A stretch of 15,087 nucleotides of DNA from Chloroflexota bacterium (GTDB lineage: Bacteria > Chloroflexota > Limnocylindria > Limnocylindrales > CSP1-4): contig JACQEH010000260.1 of assembly GCA_016200675.1 (NCBI GenBank), forward strand, positions 1-15,087, read 5' to 3'. Both the position numbers and the translations under genes were made by a program. Of the stretch, positions 6,477-14,669 are shown piece by piece (the stretch's first letter is position 1; every line of letters starts with the position of its first letter). The notes below the pieces were generated by a model. The model saw nothing but the letters and a program-made list of their open reading frames with translations, ran no database searches and was not told the origin of the DNA.

Positions 6477-8278
6477 TCGGGTCGCGGCGCCTCGCTCGCC
6501 GGGGCTTCACCCGGTCGCGCCTCGCTCGCCGGGGCCTCGCCCGCCGGGGCCTCGCCCGCCGGGGCCTCGCTCGCCGGGGCCTCGCTCGGATGCTCGGCCA
6601 GGTAGGCCTGCTCGGCAAGGGCGATCCGCCAGACCCAGGCGGCGTAGCCGACGATCAGGCTCACGCCCGTCACCGCCAGCAGCAGGAGCGCCGGCTGGAA
6701 GGCAAAGAGGCTCGGGCCCGCCACGCTGCGGTTGACCGTGCTGACCGGGAACTGGAAGGGGTAGACGTAGGTGGGCAGGAAGCCCTGGTAGGCGTTCGAG
6801 ATCGCCTGCGGCAACGGCAGGGCGGCGATGTTCGGGTACCACAGGACGAACCAGCCGACGATCGCCATCAGCAGCCCCGCAACGAAGCGGCGGGCATCCC
6901 GGGCCGTGGCGACGAAGGCGGCCAGGGGCAGCAGGGCGAGGGTGACGACCATCGCGATCGGCTCGACGGGGATGCTCTTCGACGACAGGAGCGGCTCGTC
7001 GCTGAAGACGGCCGAGGCGAACACGAAGGCGGCGCTGACGCCAAGGGCTGCGATTCCGGCGGCGCGCAGCTTCTGGGCGAGCGTCCGGCCGTCCGTGCCG
7101 TCCGCATCGGCGAGCGACAGGAGGAGGCGGACGAGGAGCAGGACCCCCGCCCCCACGACGATCGCGATCGCCCCCGCCCGCCCGCTCAGGACGAAATTCG
7201 GGATGGTCGTCGGGCAGGCCTGGGAGCCCGGATTCACCGCGGTCACCCGGACGAAGCCGCAGAGCGGGCGGTGGAGAAGCCAGAGGGTCGTCGGGGCGAG
7301 GACCGCGGCCGCGGCCGAGAGGCGCACCAGGAGCCACGTCCGTCGCGATGCGCCATGCCAGATCTCTGCCAGGAAGTAGGCCAGGGCCAGGAGCACGAAC
7401 GGCAGGGCCGTGTAGTAGTGGTACTGGAAGGCTGCCCGGTCGATCCGGGCCCAGGCCAGCCACTGGCCGGCGAAGCCGATGGCGATGAGGGCGAGGGCCG
7501 GACTGCGCCGGACAAACGCCTGCCAGGCCACGAAGGCCATCGCCGGAACGGCCAGCCACCAGGCCACGAGATTGCCCGCGTCGTAGATCGCCGCGGCGGT
7601 CCCCCCGGCGAAGCTCTCCTGGTAGAACCAGACGGGCTTGAAGTCGAAGGCCCAGGCCCACCACGGCGACGAGGCCGGATGAGCCGCGCTCAGGTCGTTG
7701 TGGTAGCGGTACATCTGCTGGGTGAGGTCCCAGAGCGTCTGGCCCGAGTGGCCGGGCGGCCAGCCGGGCCAGAGTTGGTGGCCCTCGACGTTGGCCCAGG
7801 GGATGTACGAGACCACGTACAGGACGACCGGGATCACCACGAGGCTGACGAGGGCCCAGACCATCGGCAGGCCAGCGAACATGCCAGGGCGCAACCAGCC
7901 GTCGGGCGCCGCGGCCGGCGGCTCGACGAGGCGGGCGGGATCGTCGGTGTCGGGCGCCACGGCCCGCGGCCCGAACCCCCGCCGCCCCACGTACGCGACG
8001 AGGCCGTGAATGACGGCGCTGAGGATCACAAGGGCGAAGGCGAGCTCGGGAATGGTCACCGCGATCGAGCCGACCGCGAAGGTCCGGCGCATCAATCCCG
8101 CCGCGATCCCCACCCCGAAGACCAGGAGCCCGATGACCGCCGGTCCCCAGATCAGCAGGCGCTCCTCTTCGTCGGTCCAGGCGATGGGGTGGAGGACGTT
8201 GGCCGCCACGGTCACGAGCGTCAGGCCGACCATGATCGCCATGAACAGGTAGTTGCCGCCCGACGTCCCGGCCGGCAC
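6473..8278 (-). CDS. PMT-family glycosyltransferase, C-terminal part
   Basis: A 601-codon open frame from a nominal GTG at 8278; the homologous reading extends to about 8335, so 8278 is probably not a true start. It holds the C-terminal membrane half of a protein-O-mannosyltransferase-like enzyme that uses a polyprenyl-phosphate sugar outside the membrane. Diagnostic segments are VVSYIPWANVEGHQLWPGW, QMYRYHNDLSAAHPASSPWW (near residues 187-206), FKPVWFYQES, GNLVAWWLAVPAMAF and AFQYHYYTALPFVLLALAYF (about 283-302), typical of the PMT four-helix C-terminal region. Further helices and a glycine/alanine-rich stretch follow; the protein ends in a Glu-Ala-Pro repeat tail. It overlaps the pimA-like stop by four bases. 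It is the downstream half of the gene that begins at 11492. On its own it would lack the DE motif and the first helices and should not be active. Confidence 0.75.
   Translation of the reverse strand: MPAGTSGGNYLFMAIMVGLTLVTVAANVLHPIAWTDEEERLLIWGPAVIGLLVFGVGIAAGLMRRTFAVGSIAVTIPELAFALVILSAVIHGLVAYVGRRGFGPRAVAPDTDDPARLVEPPAAAPDGWLRPGMFAGLPMVWALVSLVVIPVVLYVVSYIPWANVEGHQLWPGWPPGHSGQTLWDLTQQMYRYHNDLSAAHPASSPWWAWAFDFKPVWFYQESFAGGTAAAIYDAGNLVAWWLAVPAMAFVAWQAFVRRSPALALIAIGFAGQWLAWARIDRAAFQYHYYTALPFVLLALAYFLAEIWHGASRRTWLLVRLSAAAAVLAPTTLWLLHRPLCGFVRVTAVNPGSQACPTTIPNFVLSGRAGAIAIVVGAGVLLLVRLLLSLADADGTDGRTLAQKLRAAGIAALGVSAAFVFASAVFSDEPLLSSKSIPVEPIAMVVTLALLPLAAFVATARDARRFVAGLLMAIVGWFVLWYPNIAALPLPQAISNAYQGFLPTYVYPFQFPVSTVNRSVAGPSLFAFQPALLLLAVTGVSLIVGYAAWVWRIALAEQAYLAEHPSEAPASEAPAGEAPAGEAPASEARPGEAPASEAPRPD
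6488..6586 (-). repeat. 15-base tandem repeat encoding a (S/G)EAPA tail
   Basis: About seven imperfect 15-base units (plus strand CCTCGCTCGCCGGGG-like) encode SEAPA, SEAPA, GEAPA, GEAPA, SEARP, GEAPA and SEAP at the C-terminus of the giant glycosyltransferase. In-frame pentapeptide units with Ser/Gly alternation suggest slippage expansion. The tail is acidic and proline-rich, probably disordered. Confidence 0.85.
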
Positions 8279-8336
8279 CGACAGGGCGAGGTAGCCGAGG
8301 GCTGTCGTGGTGACGATGAGGCCGATGATCAGGAGC

Positions 8337-11300
8337 GAAGAGCATCCCGTCGGCCGCGATGAGGATGGCCAGGAAGACCGCCACCTCGCGGCGCCGGAAG
8401 AGCAGCCGGGCGAGGAGGTACAGCAGGACAGCCATCGCCACGCCCGCGAGCACGCCCGGCAGGCGCCAGGCGAACGCGTGCTGGCCGACGTCCACCGAGG
8501 CGGATGGTCCGTTCGACGCGAAGGCGAGCAACTGCTCCCGGTCGGATGACGGATAGCGCTGGTTCTGGTCCAGGACGACCGCGGCCGGCGTGAAGGGCAG
8601 GGCCGCGTCGGCGTAGACGGCGTTCGAGCGGGGCTCGATCACGTAGACGGTCGGCTCGCCCGTGCCGGGTCGCGTGCCGAGCACGTGGACCATCTGGCTG
8701 GCCAGGTCGTAGCCGACCCAGCCCTCGGATGTTCCGGGCAGACGAAAGCTCGTCTCGAGCTGGGGCGTGCCGGCCGAGCCGGGCGCGACGATCGTGGTCA
8801 CGTGCGGGCCGTCCGGCGCGTCGACGGAGACGTACACGCGATCCTTGTCGAGCTGGGTCGTGAAGGCCACGCCCATGGCCGGGCCGGCGGTCCGGATCGT
8901 GGTCGTGATCTTGGCCGAGGTCGTGTCGAGGAACGGCACCCCGTCGGGCGTGGCGAAGGCAACCATGCCGGTCCCGGCATCGGCCACCTGGGCGACGTGG
9001 CCGAGGGCGGCCCGGCCGACCTCGGATGCCGATGCCGCGTCGATCACGATCGCCAGGTCGGACGTCGGGCTGGCACTGCTCCTGGGGTCGGCCTCGATCG
9101 CCACGAGCGTGCCGCCGTCCGGCGTGACGTGGAGGAACCTGATCGCGCCGTCGGTCGTGGTGAAGGCCTTCGCCGCCCGGAGATTCGACGTGTTCGCACC
9201 GGACCACCGAGCGGCGTCGAGGGCCGTCGTGTCGACCGTGGAAACGGCGCCTGCGTCGGTTCCGATGAAGAGCCGGTGGCCGACCTGGTCGATCGCCAGG
9301 GCCTGGGCGCCCGGCACCGGGATGTCGATGATCAGCGCCCGCGTGGCCAGGTCGTAGGCCTTGACCGCAGTTCCTGTCGCCACCCAGAGGCGATCGCCGG
9401 CAACCCTGGAGGCGGTCGTGGCCTCGTCCCAGCGCGGCTCCACCACGACCGACCTGACGGGAATGCCGAGGTCGCTGGTGGCCGTCGTCCGGTCGTCGCC
9501 CCAGGCCACGATCCCACCGGCCATGAGGTACTTGGCCATGTGGGGGTGGGTCCACTCGTAGATGTCGTGGGAGATCCCGTACCGCCAGTCCTGGAGGAAC
9601 TCGATCGCCGTCCGTGGGTGGTAGACCTCGTCGAAGTGCATCTGGTAGGGCTCGGCGAGCCGCCAGACCCGAGCGGTGAGGAGCACCACGGCCAGGACGA
9701 CCATCATCCAGACGTCGAGGCGATCGACCCGGCCGCCCGGCTCGCCACGCAACTCGGCGGTCCGGTCCCGGCGGATCGGGAGCTCGTGCAGCCGATGCCG
9801 GAACCAGCCGGTGAAGCCGGCCTCGCCCGACGAAGGCCGCGGATCCCAGCGCGGCCGGGCGGGTGAGAGCGAAGGCCGCGTGGCCGCGGCGGACGGGGAC
9901 GCGAGCGCGACCGATGCGGACGCGAGCGGCGTGGTCGGGGTCGCCGGCGATGGGACCGTCGGCGAGATCCCGGTCGCCGCCTCGTCCGTCGCCGCAGGTA
10001 CGGCTCGACGCACCGGGGCCTCGACCCAGCCGTCGTCGCCGGCTGCCGGGAACGGGCCTTCCGGACCGGGCGAGCCATCGCCCGCCGCGAGCTCGGCGGC
10101 GATCCGACGCGTCGCTCGCGCCCGCAGCTCGGAGAACGCGAAGAGGAGGACGGCGGCCTGGACAACCGCCGCGATCGCGATCACCTGGAAGGTGCCGAGG
10201 GTCGTGCCGATGCGCAGCCAGTCCCTGATCCCGGGGTTGTTCCGGTAGAGGGTCGTCAGGACGAAGTACATGTTGGCGATCGTCGCCAGGCTGGACAGGA
10301 GGTAGGCGACCGTCCAGCGCGGGGAGATCGCGGCGAGGATCGCCCCGAGCGCGACGAGGGGGAACAGGTAGCGCTCGTGAACGCGCGTCGGAAAGACGAA
10401 GAACGCCAGCGCCAGGACCGTCACGCCGACGAGGATGGTGAGCCGGTCCGGCCGCCAGGCCACGATGAGGCTGACGATGACGAAGGCGACGAGCGCCAGG
10501 GCCGCCCCGACGACGACGGCCGGCAGGGCGCCGACGGCGAACGCCGTCGGGCAGGCGGCCGTGATGGCGTCGCAGACCCAGGTGTGGCTGGTGGCGATGC
10601 CGCTGCCGCCGGAGGTCACCAGCGCCCACGGATTCCAGGCGTTGACCGACAGGTACGGGTAGCCGCCGGCGGTCTTGAAGACCTGCTCGACGAGACCGGG
10701 CAGGGACAGCCCGAACGGCAGCGACATCGCCACGGCGGTCACGAAGCCGGCGAGGCCGGTCATCAGGATCCGGATCCGGCCGCCGGTGGCGGCCTCCCAG
10801 TGCGTCGTCGTGCGCCGCCGGCCGGGCGCGTCCTCGTCCCCGAAGCCGCCCGACGGCCAGAGCGCCCGGCGGATCGTCACGGCCGCCACGATGGGGATGA
10901 AGATCCCGAGCTGGGGCTTGATGAGGGCGGCGACCACCGTCAGGATCGCGGAACGCTCGGGTCGATCCCGCCACAGCTCGCGAACGGCGAGGAGCAGGAA
11001 GACCACACCGAACGAGTCCACCTGGCCCCAGGCCACGCTGTCGAGCCAGGTGATGGGGTTGACGAGGACGATGAGGGCGCCAAGCCGGGCCGCCCAGCGG
11101 CTCCCCCCCAGCTCGAGGGTCATCGACCAGACGAGGTAGGCCAGGGCGATGTCGGCGAGGATCGGCGGCACCTTGATGAGGTCACCGACCCCGCCGAGGG
11201 CCTGGCCCACGAGCCCCACGAGCCACAGCACGTAGAGGTAGCCGGGCGTGTAGTCGTGGAAGAAGGGCCGCGAGTAGAAGCCGCCCAGGCCCTGGCTCGC

Positions 11301-11492
11301 AAGGTTCGACGCCCAGTACTGGAAGGCGCCGATGTCGTTGGAGAAGCCGGACCCGGGCAGGAGGTATGCGATGATGACGCGGAAGGTGAGACCCAGCGCG
11401 AGGAGGACGAGGATGCCGCCGACGCCGTCCCGCGTCGTGACGCGCGTCGCGATCCCGGCCCGCACGGGCTCACCCGACACGGGGCCTGTCAA
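8337..11492 (-). CDS. Fused GT-C glycosyltransferase: Gpi18-like module plus PMT N-terminal part
   Basis: The meaningful part of this frame is 1052 codons. Module 1 (about 1-465) is a Gpi18/GT87-like polytopic mannosyltransferase: GFSNDIGAF with D53, HDYTPGYLYVLW (D80), LDSVAWGQVDSFGVVF, a conserved LIKPQLG, NAWNPWALV and VHERYLFPLVAL. A Pro/Ala/Ser/Thr-rich linker (about 475-588) follows. Module 2 is PMT-like: a first helix at about 594-610, the catalytic MHFDEVYHPRTAIEFLQDW (D621, E622), YEWTHPHMAKYLMAGG (H649, H651), an inserted beta-propeller (669-1003), then FAWRLPGVLAGVAMAVLLYL and the helix ending ADGMLF (F1052). Such enzymes transfer sugars from polyprenyl phosphate outside the membrane. 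TTG 11492 is preferred because AGGAGG lies 9 bases upstream; GTG 11540 has none. The frame stays open to 6507 but loses PMT character at 8337. Confidence 0.8.
8484..9488 (-). other. Beta-propeller inserted in the PMT first loop
   Basis: About 335 residues interrupt the PMT module between GIVAWGDDR and QHAFAWRLPG, which are adjacent in ordinary PMT proteins. The insert has repeated blade-like units of the YVTN/lactonase type: DRLWVATGTAVKAYDLATR, then HRLFIGTDAGAVSTVDTT, GTLVAIEADP, GMVAFATPDGVPFLDT, DRVYVSVDAPDG, MVHVLGTRPG and PTVYVIEPRSNAVYA, i.e. roughly six or seven blades. Its position puts it outside the membrane beside the catalytic DE loop, where it could bind substrate or partner. 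The fold is inferred from the repeat pattern. Confidence 0.65.
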
Positions 11493-11501
11493 CCGGATCG
11501 G

Positions 11502-11507
11502 CCTCCT
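11502..11507 (-). promoter_or_regulatory. Ribosome binding site for the giant glycosyltransferase
   Basis: A perfect AGGAGG on the minus strand lies 9 bases before TTG at 11492-11490. It argues for this start rather than GTG at 11540, which would also overlap the divergent plus-strand gene. Confidence 0.6.
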
Positions 11508-11521
11508 GCACGAGCGATGAG

Positions 11522-13018
11522 GTGGATCGCAGCGTAGCACAGGGTCGAGGCGAGACCGCCCTCGCCCGATCCGATCCCCGCTGGCTCGATTTCCTGCCCT
11601 CGGCCCTCATCGGGGCGGCCCTCGTCGGCATCGCCCTGGCGGCCTACTGGCTGCCAGGATCGGTCCGCTTCTACAACCACTTCGTCTGGCAGGCCATGGC
11701 CTTCCTCCAGGGTCGGGCCGCGATCGCCTGGCCGGTCCCGGGCAACGACTGGTTCCAGGACGTCCTCCCGATCCGGGACGCCGACGGGGCCCTGACGGGC
11801 TACGGGCTGTTGCCGTTCCCTCCCCTGCCGGCCATCGTCCTGATGCCGGTCGTCGCCATCTGGGGCCTCGCCACCGACGAGCGAGCGGTCTCGGTTGTCA
11901 TCGGCGCCATCAACGTCGGCCTCTGCTGGTGGGCCCTCGGCAAGCTCCCGGTCGGCCGCCTCGTCCGGTTGGCGGTCACGGTCTTCTTCGGCTTCGGGAC
12001 GGTCGCCTGGTATGCCGCGGGGCTCGGCACGACCTGGTACCTGGCGCACGTCGTCGCCCTCGTTCCGGCCTTCCTCGCCGTCGGGGTGGCGCTCGGCGGC
12101 GATCGATCCTTCGCGGCCGACGGCATCCCCGGGCCCGACGCGGACGACGATGGACCCGAGCCACTCGGCTCGACGCTCGCAACGGTCGTCCGGAGCTCCC
12201 TCCACGAGCTGCGGACGGGCATCCGTGCCCCCGGCTCGCTGCTCGACCGACGCCAGGTCCTGGCGGGATTCCTGTTCGGCCTGGCCGCCACGGCCCGCCT
12301 GACGATCGTCTTCGGGGCGCCGTTCTTCATGTTCGTCGGCAGCGGCGGCTCGTTCGCCCGGCGGTCGGTCTCGGCCGGCCTCGGGGCCCTGGTCCCGATC
12401 GGCGCCCTTCTTGCCTACAACCTGGCGACGACCGGGCGCCTGCTCCACCCTGGCTACGACTACCTCTATCGACTTGAGGCCACCGGCTACCCCGCGCTCG
12501 GCTATCGCGCCAGCTGGAGCATCGAGGACATCCGCTACCTGCCCCAGAACCTCGGGATCATGCTCTTCTCGACGCCCGCGCTCTTCCCGAGCCATGCCCT
12601 CGACGCCTTCGGCGGCGCCGGCGACCGGCTCTGCACCGCCGTCGGGGCGGTGCGCGGACTCTTCGATCCGGCGTGCCCCACGGCGCTCCCGCGGGCCATC
12701 GGGATGAGCCTCCTCCTGACAAGCCCTGCGTACCTCTATGTCGTGCCGGCGCTCGGCCGCCTGCGGCGGTCGCGGCTGGTCGCGGGTTGCAGCCTGGCCG
12801 TGCTCGCGATCGGGGTCATCAACCTGATGCACTTCAGCCAGGGCTGGGTCCAGTTCGGCTACCGCTTCAGCAACGACTTCGTGGTCTTCGCCCTGCCGCT
12901 CGTCGCGACCGGCATGTCGCGGCGGGGTGGTGTCGGGCTGCTGGCGGCCTGGCTCGTGGGCGTGTCGGTCGCGATCAACTTCTGGGGCGTGACCTGGGGC
13001 AACCTCCTCGGATGGTGA
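11522..13018 (+). CDS. Polytopic membrane protein, GT-C glycosyltransferase-like
   Basis: A 498-residue protein with about ten hydrophobic helices. The first (about 26-44) is followed by an extracytoplasmic stretch RFYNHFVWQAMAFLQGRAAI and GYGLLPFPPLPAIVLMPV, a layout shared by GT-C-like proteins in which a loop after the first helix carries acceptor or carrier contacts. An acidic loop rich in Asp and Gly/Pro lies at about 195-225. Late segments include GYDYLYRLEATGYPALGY, YLPQNLGIMLFSTPALFPSH and QFGYRFSNDFVVFALPLV. The classical DE pair is not evident, so the GT-C assignment rests on topology and neighbours. GTG 11522 is the only reasonable start and has only a weak purine stretch before it. 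It begins 29 bases from the divergent TTG at 11492. Its stop overlaps the start of the following DUF2723 gene. Confidence 0.7.
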   Translation: MDRSVAQGRGETALARSDPRWLDFLPSALIGAALVGIALAAYWLPGSVRFYNHFVWQAMAFLQGRAAIAWPVPGNDWFQDVLPIRDADGALTGYGLLPFPPLPAIVLMPVVAIWGLATDERAVSVVIGAINVGLCWWALGKLPVGRLVRLAVTVFFGFGTVAWYAAGLGTTWYLAHVVALVPAFLAVGVALGGDRSFAADGIPGPDADDDGPEPLGSTLATVVRSSLHELRTGIRAPGSLLDRRQVLAGFLFGLAATARLTIVFGAPFFMFVGSGGSFARRSVSAGLGALVPIGALLAYNLATTGRLLHPGYDYLYRLEATGYPALGYRASWSIEDIRYLPQNLGIMLFSTPALFPSHALDAFGGAGDRLCTAVGAVRGLFDPACPTALPRAIGMSLLLTSPAYLYVVPALGRLRRSRLVAGCSLAVLAIGVINLMHFSQGWVQFGYRFSNDFVVFALPLVATGMSRRGGVGLLAAWLVGVSVAINFWGVTWGNLLGW

Positions 13019-14667
13019 GCCCCGACATGCCTCGACCGGTGCCGACGCCGGCGGTGGGCCAGGGCCGCCTCGCAGGCTGGGGCCGGATCATGGCCTCGGC
13101 GTTCCCGCCGCTCGCCGTCGCGGTGGTGACGATCCTCGTCATCCGGCCGGGCCTCATGCCGGACGTGGGGTTCTGGGACACCGCCGAGTTCCAGACGGTC
13201 CTGCCGATCCTCGGGACCGCCCACCCCACCGGCTACCCGACCTACGTCCTCGTCGGCTTCGTGGCCAACTTCCTCCTGGCGCCGCTCGGCGAGCCGGCCT
13301 TCCGGATGAACGTCCTCTCCCTCCTGACTGTCGCCCTCGCAGCGGCGGCTACGGTTCGTCTCGTCCAGCGCCTGACCGGCCGGGTGGCCGTGGCCATGGC
13401 CACGGGCCTCGGCGTGGCCCTCACGCCATATACCTGGAAGCTCGCGACGCATGCCGACCCCCACACGCTCCACCTCGCCCTGGTGGCGATCCTCTTCGCC
13501 ACGCTCCTTCGCTGGGAGGCGGGCCATCGGGCGGCCACGCCGGCCGGCGATCGCTGGCTCGTCGCCGCGGCGGTGGTCTTCGGGCTCTCCGTCGGCAACC
13601 ACTCCCTGACCCTCCTCCTTGCCCTGCCCATCGCGCTCTACGTCCTGGCGGTGGAGCCGCGGATCCTCGTCCGTCCGCGGTTGCTCTTCACATGTGGCGC
13701 GGCCCTCGTCGGGACGGTGGTGGCGGTCTACCTCGAGCTGCCGCTCCGGGCCGGCCCCTTCCGGGCTCCGCTCGTGTACGCCAGCCCGGACACCTGGGAC
13801 GGCTTCTGGTACGTGGCCCTGGCCGAGCAATTCCGGGGTTCGCTCCACGATCCCCTGGGGAACCTCGGAGCCAAGCTCGGCGACCTGGTCGTCCTCGCCC
13901 AGGCCCAGTTCGGGTACCTCGCCCTCCTCATCCCGGCCGGCTTCGTCGCGACGGTCTGGCGCCATTGGCGATACGCGCTCCTGACCGGCACGGCGATGCT
14001 CGCCACGGTCCTCTTCAACGCCTCCTACACCAACGCCGACATCAGCCGCTACTACCTGGGGCCGATCCTCTGGGCGTGGACCTGGCTGGCCGTGCTCGCG
14101 GCCCTGCTCGTCGAGGTGCTGGCCGGGCGGAGCCGGAACGACGCCCGGACCGATGCGGCGGCCTCCAGCGGCGGCCCGGACCGCGGTGGCGAGCCTTCAC
14201 CGCGTGCAGCGGGCGCTCCCGTGACCCCGGCGGCCATCATCGCCGCGGCCCTCGCGGTGGCCCTCCTCGTGCCGACCCTCACGGACGTCCCGGCGCGGGC
14301 GAAGGCGGCGGACCTCTCCGGCGACCGCGCGGCGCGGACCTGGCTGGAGGCGGCGCTCACGAAGGTCGAACCCGACGCCGTGATCGTCAGCTGGTGGAGC
14401 ACCTCGACGACCCTCTGGTACGCACAATACGTGGACCACCTGCGTCCCGACCTCCTGATCGTGGACGATCGAACCCGCCTGGACCGGCACTATGGAGAAG
14501 CAACCGACGTGATCGCCTTGTTCCTCGGCCGGCGGCCCGTCTATGTCATCCGTGCCAACGACTACGACCTGGGCCTGGTCAAGGCCCTCTACGACATCCA
14601 GCCGCTGGCCGCGGTCCCCGCCCCGAAGATCTATCGCGTCATCGGCCGGCGCTCGGCGGGCGGCTGA
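13012..14667 (+). CDS. DUF2723-family GT-C membrane glycosyltransferase
   Basis: A 551-residue polytopic protein of the DUF2723 family (O-mannosyltransferase-like, related to eukaryotic TMEM260). After the first helix (about 30-45) comes the hallmark GFWDTAEFQTVLPILGTAHP, with D56 and E59 as the likely catalytic DE-type pair, then TGYPTYVLVGFVANFLL and PLGEPAFRMNVLS. Further helices run to about residue 385. A charged, glycine-rich loop (about 370-405) and a last helix precede a soluble C-terminal domain of about 120 residues containing AVIVSWWSTSTTLWYAQYV and RRPVYVIRANDYDLGLV. It would transfer a sugar from a polyprenyl carrier outside the membrane; the acceptor is unknown. ATG 13012 gives a 7-base overlap with the previous gene; GTG 13015 (GTGA overlap) and ATG 13027 are alternatives. 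The next gene starts 2 bases after its stop. Confidence 0.85.
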   Translation: MVSPDMPRPVPTPAVGQGRLAGWGRIMASAFPPLAVAVVTILVIRPGLMPDVGFWDTAEFQTVLPILGTAHPTGYPTYVLVGFVANFLLAPLGEPAFRMNVLSLLTVALAAAATVRLVQRLTGRVAVAMATGLGVALTPYTWKLATHADPHTLHLALVAILFATLLRWEAGHRAATPAGDRWLVAAAVVFGLSVGNHSLTLLLALPIALYVLAVEPRILVRPRLLFTCGAALVGTVVAVYLELPLRAGPFRAPLVYASPDTWDGFWYVALAEQFRGSLHDPLGNLGAKLGDLVVLAQAQFGYLALLIPAGFVATVWRHWRYALLTGTAMLATVLFNASYTNADISRYYLGPILWAWTWLAVLAALLVEVLAGRSRNDARTDAAASSGGPDRGGEPSPRAAGAPVTPAAIIAAALAVALLVPTLTDVPARAKAADLSGDRAARTWLEAALTKVEPDAVIVSWWSTSTTLWYAQYVDHLRPDLLIVDDRTRLDRHYGEATDVIALFLGRRPVYVIRANDYDLGLVKALYDIQPLAAVPAPKIYRVIGRRSAGG

Positions 14668-14669
14668 CC

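Larger units (their letters stand above)
6473..11492 (-). pseudogene. Giant double GT-C glycosyltransferase gene, frame-broken
   Basis: Two reading frames carry the two halves of one protein. The frame from 11492 gives a Gpi18-like module and the start of a PMT module, and makes sense down to ADGMLF (8337-8354). The rest of the PMT module resumes in another frame at about 8335 with LLIIGLIVTTTALGY. In PMT proteins ADGMLF is normally followed at once by a membrane helix carrying SRIxMxD and then more helices, and these are absent. A deletion not divisible by three, or an assembly collapse, therefore lies at 8330-8337. As written, the first frame runs on as out-of-frame sequence to a stop at 6507. 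The intact downstream frame (about 600 codons without a stop) argues for a recent event or an assembly error rather than old decay. Confidence 0.75.

Noticed and set aside
6480..6600. CRISPR-like or regulatory repeat array
   Set aside because: Units are 15 bases without spacers, in frame with a coding tail, and encode Glu-Ala-Pro pentapeptides.
6507..8336. Continuation of the giant glycosyltransferase frame past ADGMLF
   Set aside because: The frame stays open but becomes Arg/Gly/Pro/Asp-rich with no membrane helices, while the neighbouring frame carries clear PMT sequence. It is an out-of-frame read-through, not a domain.
6590..8362. Plus-strand open frame of 590 codons
   Set aside because: Antisense to PMT helices. 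Charged, Gly/Arg/Asp/Glu-rich composition without motifs marks it as a GC-driven shadow.
8329..10974. Minus-strand open frame of 881 codons in another phase
   Set aside because: Overlaps the Gpi18/PMT coding frame, is Arg/Pro/Gly-rich with no recognisable fold, and lacks a supported start.
11510..11545. Extended -10-like TGCTACGCT on the minus strand for the giant gene
   Set aside because: A single weak match with no convincing -35 partner. Such matches occur by chance and no start mapping is available.
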